A stretch of DNA of 64,000 nucleotides from Alnus glutinosa (Eukaryota > Streptophyta > Magnoliopsida > Fagales > Betulaceae): NCBI RefSeq assembly GCF_958979055.1, contig NC_084896.1, forward strand, positions 27,328,001-27,392,000, read 5' to 3'. A model generated the notes under the pieces. It did not search any database. It was not told the DNA's origin and saw only the letters and a program-made list of their open reading frames with translations. Below, piece after piece: positions 1 to 10,900 of the stretch. A program made the position numbers and the translations under genes. Positions within the stretch are counted from its first letter, which is position 1, and the number at the start of each line of letters is the position of its first letter.

Positions 1-1135
1 CTCAAATCATAAAAACTAGACTACTGCGACATGTATTTATACATCAATAGAGTTAACCCCGCAAAAAAATAAAAAAAATAAAAAAATTGTTTCCTTGTAC
101 AAATTCAGGAAGCACATAAAATCAGTCTTTCAAAACACCAGCATACTGTGAAACCAGCGTTGCAAGCATGATTGGAAGATTGACCAAAATAAAGCTTTAG
201 TATAAGCAATTAAATAAATAAAAAAATCCGAGAATATGTCAACTCAGATCCTGGAGAAAAGGACATGGTGTATCAGTTGATCTGATGCAGGGAAGCCCAA
301 CCCTTTCCTATCAATCACTCAACAGGAAGCAGTAGATAATGAATCATCTTATGAAATAAATAGACCCTATGGTGGTCATGTAAGTATTACACATTTAAAT
401 AGGCTTTCAATTGTTTGTCCCCAGTTCGTTCACCTATTTCATTTAATATCGTCCCACCTTAACAGCTAATTGCGTCATTTATGACGAGGTCAACAAAAAA
501 AAAAAAAGGAAGACCCCCGGATCATTCCACTTGCATATTTGCAACAACTTAAACCTCTCAACTAGAACTTACTCGTGCAGTCATGCATGATACCTATTGA
601 GTGCTACATACTGAGCCTACTCCATTGCAAAAACCAATTATGAATAATCTGGAGCTTATTCAAAGCAAAAAGCTTCAAAACCCAGAAACAAACACATTCA
701 TACTCCATAAACCTCAATTCAACGGTTGCGACTAATGAAAAATTTAAGCCCCTCCTACTTGTCCCTAAGCAAATAAACCCTAGCTTGCACACATATTACC
801 AATTTGACAGATTATCAAGATATTTCCGCACAATTAATCGAACACACCAACAATATAACCGCAAAATTAGATTCGAAAGTCCTAAAACCTTCACAAACCC
901 AAGGATTATATAGCGGACAACTAACAAAACTACCAAGCTTAACCCACTTGCTTCAGAGCCATTAACCTAGCATGCATACATATATATACATACACACACT
1001 TTCACATTGCCAATTGATCACGTAATCCAAAAATTGAAGCGTATCGAAGTAAACCCATTTCCAAATACAAACTAAAAATAAGGCTTTCACCAAAAGGAAA
1101 ACTGGGCAAAAATGACAAACCCTACAAACCCTAAC
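1..1135 (-). other. UPF3 intron 1 (partial, runs off left edge)
   Basis: Minus-strand sequence downstream of UPF3 exon 1. It opens with a GT donor (complement of 1134-1135) and contains no recognisable second exon: the conserved block expected next in UPF3 (the SRAY...F region of the RRM-like fold) is not found in any frame. The intron is therefore at least 1.1 kb and continues outside the window. It is AT-rich with telobox-like AAACCCTA words near the donor. Confidence 0.6.
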
Positions 1136-1278
1136 CTTGATTTCCCTGGACGGAAAGCGACCCAGTGGTAGCGACCGGCGAAGGCGGCGTCGATCTGGTC
1201 CATGAGCGTGGCCTGCGAAATCGCCGGCGGCAAGTGCCGCAGCACCACCTTCGTCCGATCCGACGACGACCCTTTCAT
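1136..1278 (-). CDS. UPF3: UPF3 nonsense-mediated mRNA decay factor, exon 1 (partial gene)
   Basis: First coding exon, 47 codons plus two bases, read from the ATG at 1278 leftwards to a canonical AG/GT donor after base 1136. The peptide starts MKGSSSDRTKVVLRHLPP and ends at FRPGKS, which is the beginning of the Smg4/UPF3 RRM-like domain: beta strand KVVLRHLPP, helix SQATLMDQID and the WVAFRPGKS turn. In the family this domain binds UPF2 and links exon-junction complexes to the decay machinery that removes transcripts with premature stops. An upstream in-frame ATG exists (1365), but homology starts at MKGSSS, so 1278 is preferred. The exon ends exactly where plant UPF3 homologues are interrupted (GKS, split codon). 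The rest of the gene is outside the window. The identification rests on one short but very characteristic exon. Confidence 0.85.
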
Positions 1279-1560
1279 TTCACAAACAGAAAACCCTAGG
1301 AAAAAAAAAATCAAGTTGAAAACTTTCCGAACTGTACGCTTCAAATTGCTTGCAAAGGGAGACAATCCCCGTTGGATTACATCTTCTCCGCCAGAAATCG
1401 AGGTCGATTCCTTGCCCTAGTTCCCAATTTCATTTCCAATCGGCCATGAGAGAGAGAGAAAACTGAAAAGGGGTTTTAAGCGTGTGAAACCGTGTCTCTT
1501 ACGGTATTGTAATTTATACGTTGGGAGTGTCTATGAGTGAGTGTACGTTGGTGTTGGTGC
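1279..1560 (-). promoter_or_regulatory. UPF3 5' leader and proximal promoter (inferred)
   Basis: Sequence just upstream of the UPF3 start codon on the minus strand. It is more GC-balanced than the DNA beyond 1600 and carries a CT-rich (GA-rich on the plus strand) tract at about 1450-1465, as is common in plant leaders. No convincing TATA box was seen, as expected for a housekeeping gene. The transcription start cannot be fixed. Confidence 0.35.
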
Positions 1561-3503
1561 ACGCCAATTGCCATGGGGACAAAGAAAATACACTGCTCCT
1601 CTTTTTTCTTTTCTTTTTTTCCTTTTTCTGATTTTTTTTTTTTTTTTTACTTTCTTTTTTCTAAGCATACGATTCAACATATAAATGGTTAAATATGAAT
1701 GAAGCTCAATATATTTGGAGTAAATACACTCCTCTTCTAATTTTTATTTTCCTCTTTTTTTAACTTTTTTTTTTTCTTTCTTAGCATATGATTGAACGTA
1801 TAAATGGTTAAATATTGTTGATCGTCAAATGTGAAAAATATGAATGAAACTTAATATATGTTGAAGAATTCAGCTTGAGTTTAGTTTCAGTTAAAATTAG
1901 ACTTATAAATTGGGATACGTATTTAATGTCTCATGTCCCAATAAATCTAATTACAATTAAAATTAAACTCAAATCAAACCATATTTTTAAGTATAGATCT
2001 ATTTGGTTTAATTGTATGATGTTGAATCGATTGTTTTATACATTTTTCTTATCGTCCGGACATTAGGCTTGTTTGACAATATTTTTTATGACAGTCTTTT
2101 ATTTTTAGCAAAAAAATAAAAGCATTTAAAAAGAACTTAAAATATAAAATACTTGCAAATTATTTTCACATTTATGTCGCGTCGCAACTAAAAAATAAAA
2201 AAGCATAACCTAAAAAGTTTGGCAACACTTTTTGGACTACATGCCTTTTGGTCAATGATAAGAAATAACAATCACATTCTTGTTTGATCAGGGAGGGGGC
2301 AAATGGCTCTTGGCATATCTACAAATATTGAAAAACTAAATGATATTTAATAAATAAACGACCCCTCAATATAAAAAATGAAATATGATTCAACAAAGGG
2401 AAGATTGGGTTCCAAACATCATGTCCTCATGTTATGTTTGGTTCCCTTTCCAACAATTGAAAAGATGAAAACAATAAAGAAAATATATATTGCTTAATTT
2501 TCCCCAAAATTTTTTTAAAAAAAATATATATACAAAAGAATTTCCATATTATAACTCATTATAAAACTTATAAGACGAGGGAAAATGTATTCTAAATATG
2601 CAAACAAATTAGTTTGTCCATGCATTGTTCAATATGCGAAGCATAAATAACAAATAACATAAAATATGATATAAAAATAAAAGATAAGATAAGATATTTG
2701 AAAATAATAAAATATGATAATGTTGAATTAATTATTTATTTCATCAATTATATTCTTTAATAATCATATTTTTCAACTATGTATTTCAATATTACTCCAT
2801 GTAAATCAAAATTCTGGTTCTGCCACTATTTATATAGTTATATATAATCCGGTAGAAAAAACTAATATAAGATTGTAGGCCTAAGACAACTAAAAAATAA
2901 AAATTTTGGATTAAAACCCACTTCTAAATTTTGCATGACTTGTTCACAAGTATAGAAAATAATCAAGCCTTAACTTACCCACAATCTTCCTAAGAACATG
3001 TTATCTAATTGTGATTAATAAGACTCAAATATTTATGACTTATACTTTATTATAGAGAGATGGGGTGCAATTAGTTAGTTGTTCAACCTAACAAAGAAGG
3101 CAAGTGTGTGGGCCACCTACTTAGGCAAGTAGGCCTTGAACTTTGGATTGCTTAGGACAAATGAGTCATGCACTTTCCTCTCTATTAAGCTATTTGTATT
3201 GCTTGATTGCACCCTGATGGTTTTCCCACTTCATCATCGAATACGATCATCTTTATTTCAAGTGAAATGGGTAGGTTAATAGGAGCCATTTCATTTTTAA
3301 TTTTTTATTTTATTTTGAAACTTTACTTAACTTATTTAAACTTTTATCACTTTTGCAGTCTTTTTTAGAACTATAAAACTTTCAATTTAATGTATCGACC
3401 TTTAAAAAAATTGCAATCTCACCCGTCTGTTAAGATTTTCTGTTAAATCATAACAGATAGATGAAAAATTTTCAAGATACTCTCATTAAAATAAAAAATA
3501 AAT

Positions 3504-3537
<34 letters not shown>

Positions 3538-4539
3538 CTTCACTTTGAGGTCCAAATTCCTTCTAAGAACTTACCCAACTGGGATTACTAATTTGAGCGC
3601 GAAGCCTGCTTTCCGGGCTTTATAATTTCCCATGCGCTTTGCTTATTGAGCCAAAAAATTATAGAGAATTATTATCCTAACACTCTCACCATGTACTTGA
3701 CCAATGCCACCATTACTCTCCAAAGCCATCTAATTCCTTTGAGCCATAGGTATCCATATTGAACCAGCTTGACCATTAACAATAAAAGCTTCATATATAT
3801 TTTTTTTCCACAAATTAATATTGTTGGGTGAGTGAAAAAGGACAAAATTTTTTCCTTTAAAGTTGGTTGAAAGAAAAAATTAAACTCAATTTATTGAATT
3901 GATATTTATGCTTGAAGCATATAATTTTTACGTGCATTTTTAATAGAACACATGCCGTGTTTTAAAGGGAAGTATCGATTTAATAGGCTAAATTTAACGG
4001 ATTTATCATTGACAAAATAGAAAGAAGTGAAGTTGATTGGATAGGGCCATTATTTATGTAGGGCCAGGACATTTATCAAGGCAGCATCACACGTGATAAA
4101 GACCACCAACAATTCAAATCCATGACTTTGATATTTTTCCCATTATTTTGCATGGTTTGATTATGAGCCAAATTGGGGTAATTGAGTTAGGTGAATTAAT
4201 TAATTTGTTTATATTATTATTTTTAGTGGTGATGATAGCACGTTTGAACTCATGTGGAGTAAAAAACTGTTAAATATCAAGTTATCACATACTAAACTGG
4301 CATGCATTTTCTCAAGCTTATTTAATTGTATGCATAGATTTGGGGTTTATGGTAGTGCTGGGGTAAGTGGAATCTATAACTTTGACAGCTATTAAGAATA
4401 TTGTGCCAACAATTAGGTCTAAATTTGTGATACACCAGTTGGCAGCAATCTAATAAGGAGAATGTCTAGAAATTTCTCTATCTTACCTAAAATAAAATTG
4501 CAGCGTTTAGATCAGTTAGTCTGGGAAAGATAAGCGAAT
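1561..4539. other. AT-rich intergenic DNA, no gene recognised
   Basis: About 3 kb of AT-rich sequence with homopolymer A and T runs (for example near 1630, 3511-3537) and short fragments of degenerate repeats. No open reading frame here resembles a known protein. A block at about 3900-4140 resembles 6770-7310 (reported as a finding). Confidence 0.5.
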
Positions 4540-5430
4540 GGTTATTTTTTTAAAGTTTTGAAAGTAGTATTAGAGCAATCAGCTTTGTTGACCCTAGGAA
4601 TAGATTTACTATTAGAGTAGCGGAAATGAATTTGGTTAATTATAGGAGTTGTTTTACACCAAAGCAATAGCTTAAGATTAAGAGAGAAATTTTCGAATTC
4701 TTAAAGTTAAAAAAGTGGTATCAGAGCAATCGGCCTTGCCAACCCTAATAATAGATTTACTATTAGAGCAGTGGAAATAAATTTGGTTGATTATGTGAGT
4801 TGTTTTACACCAGAGCAATAGGTGAAGATTCATAGATAAATTTTTGAGTTTTTAAAGCTAGGAAAGTGGTATCAGAGCAATCGACTTGCCAACCCTAAGA
4901 ATAGATTTACTATTAGAGCATAGGAAATGAATTCCATTGATTCTAAGAGTTGTTTTACACCATAGCAATACGTTAAGTTTCATAGATAAATTTTCGAATA
5001 AGTTAGGAATGTGGTATCAGAGTAATCGGTCTTGCCGACCCTAAAAATTGATTTACTATTAGGGCAATGAAAATGAATTTGGTTGATTATAGGAGTTGTT
5101 TTTCACCAAAGTAATAAGTTAAGATTCATAGATAAATTTTTGAGTTTTTAAAACTAGGAAACTAATATCAGAGCAATTGGCATTGCCAACCCTAAGAATA
5201 GATTTGCTATTAAAGCAGCGGAAATGAATTTCGTTGATTCTAAGAGTTGTTTTACACTAGAGCAATAGGTTAAGATTCATAAATAAATTTTCAAATTCTT
5301 AAAAGTTAGGAAGGTGGTACTAGAGCAATCGGTCTTGCCGACCCTAAGAATCGATTTACTATTAGAGCAATGAAAATGAATTCGGCTGATTATAAGAGTT
5401 GTTTTACACTAGAGCAATAGGTTAAGACTG
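4540..5430. repeat. ~151-bp tandem repeat, six copies, with PBS-like motif
   Basis: Six diverged copies of a unit of about 151 bp. The anchor AGAGCAAT (or one-base variants) starts at 4572, 4723, 4874, 5019, 5170 and 5322, giving spacings of 151, 151, 145, 151 and 152. Each copy contains the same order of blocks: a TATCAGAGCAATCGG-like start, CCCTAAGAATAGATTTACTATTAG-like middle and GAGTTGTTTTACACCA-like end. Copies two and three retain the exact word TGGTATCAGAGC, the usual plant initiator-tRNA-Met primer-binding site of LTR retrotransposons. The array looks like tandem amplification of a piece of a decayed retroelement; no coding capacity is visible. Confidence 0.8.
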
Positions 5431-6519
5431 ATTGAACTTTCATGATAGTGAAATTTTTGAATAAAGATCATGTTGTAGCCACAAGCCTTAGTACAACAAA
5501 TAAATTGCTTGCTTAATTTTATATAGTGATACTTTAAGAATCGGTCTCTCTAGTGGTTGGTAGAAGAGGGGTGTTTTATGTTTCTCTAAAGAATAGCCTA
5601 AGTACAAAGGATTTCCATGTAGTAATACTTTAAGAATCGAATCGGCCTCTCTAGTGAATGATTATTTTATTAAAGTTAGGAAGGTGGAATTGGACCATAA
5701 AAGGATTTCCATTGTGAATTTTTAAGAGAACATGTATATTGTAAGGGCGGTTAAGCCTTAATGATGATTGAGGGATGTTATTAAGCCTAATTTAGTCTAT
5801 ACATAAGGTTTAAAATCAAAAGCTCAATAAAATTAATATGCGAAGAGATGAGTGTAATTTTGGGAATTCATTTCATGAATGTTAGAATTAGAGTCATAAA
5901 AGTAAATGACATGTTAAACATCCATCTTCATACAATCAAGTTTCAAATTTACTATTAGATTTGTGGAACCTAAAAATTTAATAATGAATTTAAAAATGAG
6001 ATGGGTAGAACGTAAGTAGGGGATGAATTTATATCATGGTAGTTGTGCACTCAATATAATTTTATAAGAGTTATTAATTGGAGGAGTTATAGAATCTTTA
6101 TATCCTAAAATAGAATCTTGAATTAAAGTTTTAAAATGAGTTCTTAAAACTTCAACTCAATGATATATATATATTTTTAAAAGAGAGAATGTGAAGCCAC
6201 CTACACAACATGCGAGATGCATGGCGGCATGGCGCATGTCCGCCATCCTAGACCTATAGGGGTGATCGTGTGGCCACCAATGTCTTGTTGGGGTATTCGC
6301 GTGGCTACTCATGACTAGGACAATGATAGTATTGGCAAATGCATTGCTACTTTTCTTTATTATTATTATTATTTTTAAAGTAATAAGTTAGCCTCTACGC
6401 TTTGTGTTTTTTTAAGCAGTTAGCCTCTACACTCGAAAAATAAGCATACCTATTACCAGAATATTCATGAAAGAAGGTGCGAGAAGTTTTTATAAAAAGT
6501 ATGTTTGTAATTTATTTTC

Positions 6520-6553
<34 letters not shown>

Positions 6554-7459
6554 TTTAAAGAGGGATAATAAGCTAATTTACAAAGAAAAAAAACAGAACA
6601 ATTGACTCTTACGAGGCTTGCAAATGAAAAATAGAGTTATTAGTGAACAAGTTTTTTACTCCCAATTTTCTTGGGATTAATTTAGTTATGTTTTAGCACA
6701 GAAACAACAAAATAACTTTGAGTTTTACCATATATGATGAATTGGAGCTTTGACATATATATTTTATCAAATGATATATATCCTTAAAAATTCTCACGTG
6801 TATTTTTAATATTAATAGAGCATATAATTTGTATTTTTTTTTTTTTTTAAAAATACATGTGAGAATCAAGTGTAAATATCAACAATTTTTTATTTTTTAA
6901 TAGAAAACGACCCCCCATTCTCTTAAATCTCATTTCTTAAACTTATTCAACCATAATTAATTAATTAATTAATTAAATGATAACCAAATTTCTCACAAGT
7001 ACCATCACAACCCACCAATAATAGATTGGCCCATGAAGATACGTAAACACAGTAATTTAGAGTACCAATCACCGCAATACATATACACCCATACACGCAT
7101 AAGATTACAACTCATATGCATTGATTCCACAACTCATACACAGTAATTTTTTCCTGTTTATTTTTGTTTGTTTGTTAAATAACTGGAAAATACCAATAAG
7201 AATGAAGTTGATTGACTGTTGATATTGTCTATCGAGGAAGGATATTTATCATGGCTACATCGTCTGATAAAGACCACCGAAATTTGAGTTCCATGTCCTT
7301 TCTTTTTTGTTCTTATCAAAGGAAAAAAATTTATTTTTTTAATTTTTGGGAGGTAAAAGATTCAATGAGATTGATGTTGATTGAGTATGTATACAGCAAA
7401 GCAAAAGGATCCATAAAAGAGTCCTATTTTAGTAGGGCTTTTGTCTCCTCCCACTCTGC
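5431..7459. other. Intergenic DNA upstream of the KH gene
   Basis: Degenerate repeat remnants. Two copies of a short word cluster (ACTTTAAGAATCG...CTCTCTAGTG) near 5530 and 5620 continue the style of the preceding array. There is a long T run at about 6522-6552. An imperfect inverted repeat of ~20-bp arms lies at about 6793-6875 (CTCACGTGTATTTTTA against its complement). No gene is seen. Confidence 0.45.
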
Positions 7460-7589
7460 CCATTCATTCACTCTCACTACCCAATAAGGGGCAGAATAGA
7501 CTTGAATCTCTCTGCCCCCTACTCCCCTCACCTCCCAGTCTCCCACCCACCTCCCTCTCTATCGTTCTCTTGCTCTCTGGTTCCATCAA

Positions 7590-7973
7590 GTAAGCCCCCC
7601 TTTCTCTATTTGTATGTGTATGTGTCTGATCAAATACATGTGGGTGTATCTAAAATCTGTCTTCGGTGCTTTCCTTGCTGGGTTTTGTGAATATATTGGT
7701 GTACTGCGCGTTTTTCCTTACTGGGTCTTCTTGTATATATTGGTTGTTTACTGGGTTACGCTTGTTTGTTGGATTGTTGGGTTTTTTTTCATCTGGATTT
7801 TGTTGTGTATATTGGTTGAATTTTGTTTCTTTGTTTCACTTTTTTAATGTTACTGGGTTTGTTTATAAAATTGGTGTGTTGGGTTGTTGGCTTACTGGGT
7901 TTTGTGTGTTTATATGATAGTTTATTGGGTGTTTGACTAACTGGATTTAGTTTCTTGGTATTGAACTGCGCAG
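7590..7973 (+). other. Putative intron in the 5' leader of the KH gene
   Basis: A GTAAGC donor at 7590 follows a pyrimidine-rich leader (7500-7589), and a GCGCAG acceptor ends at 7973, 14 bases before the start codon. The interval is T-rich and carries a loose repeat of TACTGGGTTTTGT-like words about every 50-80 bases. Leader introns are common in this gene family in plants. An alternative acceptor is the TTTAG ending at 7950. Both sites are inferred. Confidence 0.5.
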
Positions 7974-7987
7974 TAAGTCTTTGTGTG

Positions 7988-10900
7988 ATGGGAGAGAGAA
8001 TCCCACCTGGGAGTTACTTCCAGTATCCTCCTCCTGCAGTCCCTGCTTCTCCTATTAGGTCTAGTTCACTCCCTTCAGATCGAGAAAGGTTGGTTCAGCA
8101 CTTAGAACTCTCTGTTTTCTCTGCTATTCCTTTTGTATTTGTTATTCATCGATACATGTAAAAGCTAGGTGCTTTTACCCTTGAAATTCCGGTGTTGGTC
8201 AGGGTGTCCTAATAGTATGTTTTGTGGTTTTTGATGGATTTTACTTTTCTAGTTTCGTTTTTTTTTTTTAATAAAAAAATTGGTATGTGTTTTGCTCCAA
8301 TTTATATGTATAATTTCCTCTAATTTTGATTGTCTTTTTGGTGTGCTACGGCCATGTTTTATTATATTTTTCAAGACGTTCTACCACTTCCAGGATCGAA
8401 GAAAAAGAATAATCAAGTTGTAAACATTTTTGGAAGCTTGTCTGCAAATACAATTTCCGGACTTCTTTAAATTGACCCTTTATGCCCAAATTTTATGTGC
8501 TTAACTTCGATATTTTTAGTTGTTGTTTTTGGGTTTGCGAAACAATGAATTAAGTCAATTGTCTTTTCACACTTTTTGTGAAATTTCAACAAACAGTAGT
8601 TGAGAATGAAACCAAAGATCCAACTTGTTGTCCACTGTGGTGCAAGTTGGAGATTTAACTGCAGAAACTCTTGGTTCATTCAAACATGAAGCATTCGAAA
8701 GAGAAACGCCACAACTTTTCTTGCAAAGCCTCATTTACGTGGCACTGGAGGCCTGAGTATGAAATCTGTCTTTCATTATAACTTGTTGAACATCTAATCA
8801 GTATGAAAAGAAAAAGGAAAAGAACAAACAGAAAGGAAAATGATGATGACTTGAGCAGAATGTAGAAGTTTGAATTTAATCTGCTTCCTCTTATTTCAAG
8901 ACCATGGAGGGTGACTTGTTTTTTTTATTTTTTATTTTGCTGTTGTCATGCCAGATCTTTTTTTTGTCCTCCTTTCATTTAATCCCTGTTTTGTTTCAAG
9001 AAATAAGCAACATAACATAAAAAATTTTGGGGCCATGTTTTCTTCTCTAAAGTCTAAAAAAAATATTGTTCTTCTTTCCATCATTAGTGGGGTTTTTCTC
9101 TTGTATACGTCATGTATAGTAGGGTTGCGCCCAATTTCACTTATTAATGAATTGCATTACTTATAAAAAAAAGTCTGCACACCCGCAAGTGAGGGTATTT
9201 GAGCATGCTGCTTAAAAGCATGACCACCTACAGAGGGGAGCATATATATTAGGATTTTCAACTGTAGAATTACCATTCATTAAATATTACAGTTTTTTTT
9301 TGTAATGTTAACTCGCCAATAACACACTTTAGAAGATTGTTATCTACTGTGGTGCAACTTGTTAGGCTTTTAATTATGGGGTATGATAGGACATAATACA
9401 TGATTTTGCTTGCATGACAATGGCAGATACTTGGCTGAATTACTAGCAGAGAAGCAAAAGTTGGGACCATTTCTGCAAGTTCTGCCCTTATGTAGCAGGC
9501 TTTTAAACCAAGGTCAGTGAATCTGCAATCTATTGTTGACACAACGTATGCTCCATTCTTCAGTTGTTTGCTCGAATCATCACATCTTCTGTTGTCTCCT
9601 CAATGAACAAAAATAGCATATAAATGGTGATTCTGTAAAAAGATTTTGAGAGATGAGAATAAGCTTGGGCAATACTGACATGTACTGTGCCTGCCAAAAG
9701 ATTTATTATTATCATCTTATCTTGTGCTTAAAACTATGTAAATGTTGGTTGGAAGCAGATTTGTTTAAAAATGTTCTTGACCATATGTAAATCACACTGT
9801 TAAAATTTTTCACACTGCGTTGTGCACCCAACATGATTTGTTCGTTCAACTCACTGCAGAAATCAGACGGTTTTCTGGCTTCAATCAAAGTTTTCTGGAT
9901 CACGAAAGACTTGAGCATGAGAGCCCACTTAGGCCATTAGCTCAACCCCCCAATGGTAGAGCGATGGATTTGGAAGGATGGCCCCCGATGCAAATGGAGG
10001 TATTTTAGTATATAACCATGATGGGTGTTTATATTGTTGAGGATTTTATGTTTAGTTGGTGTGTAATTCATGGTTAAGCATCACTTGGGCACCGCTTTCT
10101 TAATGATATGATTTAATCAGTGTATCATGTAATGGTATACCATTTACAATATAGAAAATGGTTATACTACATGCTTGTTTTTGATGATAAGATACATGAT
10201 TCTACCACCCAGCCTCAGGTGGCCAAAATTCCTGCTCTACAACTTTCCAGAGATAGGAAGAAGTATAGAGCCTGATATCAAAATTATGAAGTATTCATGT
10301 GTTAGCTAAAGGTTGCTCACCATAGCCATATGCGCTGCAAAAAAAAAAAAAAAAAGTTTTGTTGGTGAAACTGAATTGGGTTATAATGCTTTCTATAAGA
10401 CTAGCATTCACAACCGAGCCTTTGGCTGTGAGTTGAGAGCATCATTTCCATTTGCTAATGTATGAAGAGAGAGGAATGGGGAAAGTGCTAATCACATTTG
10501 AAAACTTTGATACTCAGCTGAATAAGACACTATCAACTGGCGGAGCTTTAATGAAACATGGTAGAAAATGTTTGGATCTAAAATTGTGATTTGTGGTTGA
10601 ATCATGTGAACTTTTCTTGATGTTAATTTTCTTCCTGCAGGAAAATGGACATATACAAAGAATGGCCCCATTTCAAGCTCCTCCGATGGGTTGGCCTGGG
10701 GCGCAAGGAATTCCAACCACTCCTATTGTAAAGAGAGTTCTTAGACTTGATGTTCCTGTGGACAAATATCCAAGTGTAAGTAAATATGTCCCTGTGGAGT
10801 TGATTTTGACCTTTTTCTTCCAGTTTGTAGTAGTTCCTAAAATAAAGCTTGGCAGTATAATTTTGTCGGGCGAATTTTGGGACCACGTGGAAACTCACTG

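Noticed and set aside
7502-7917. Overlapping small open frames rich in Phe/Leu/Trp before the KH gene
   Set aside because: They lie in the leader and the inferred leader intron and derive from T-rich repeats (TACTGGGTTTTGT).
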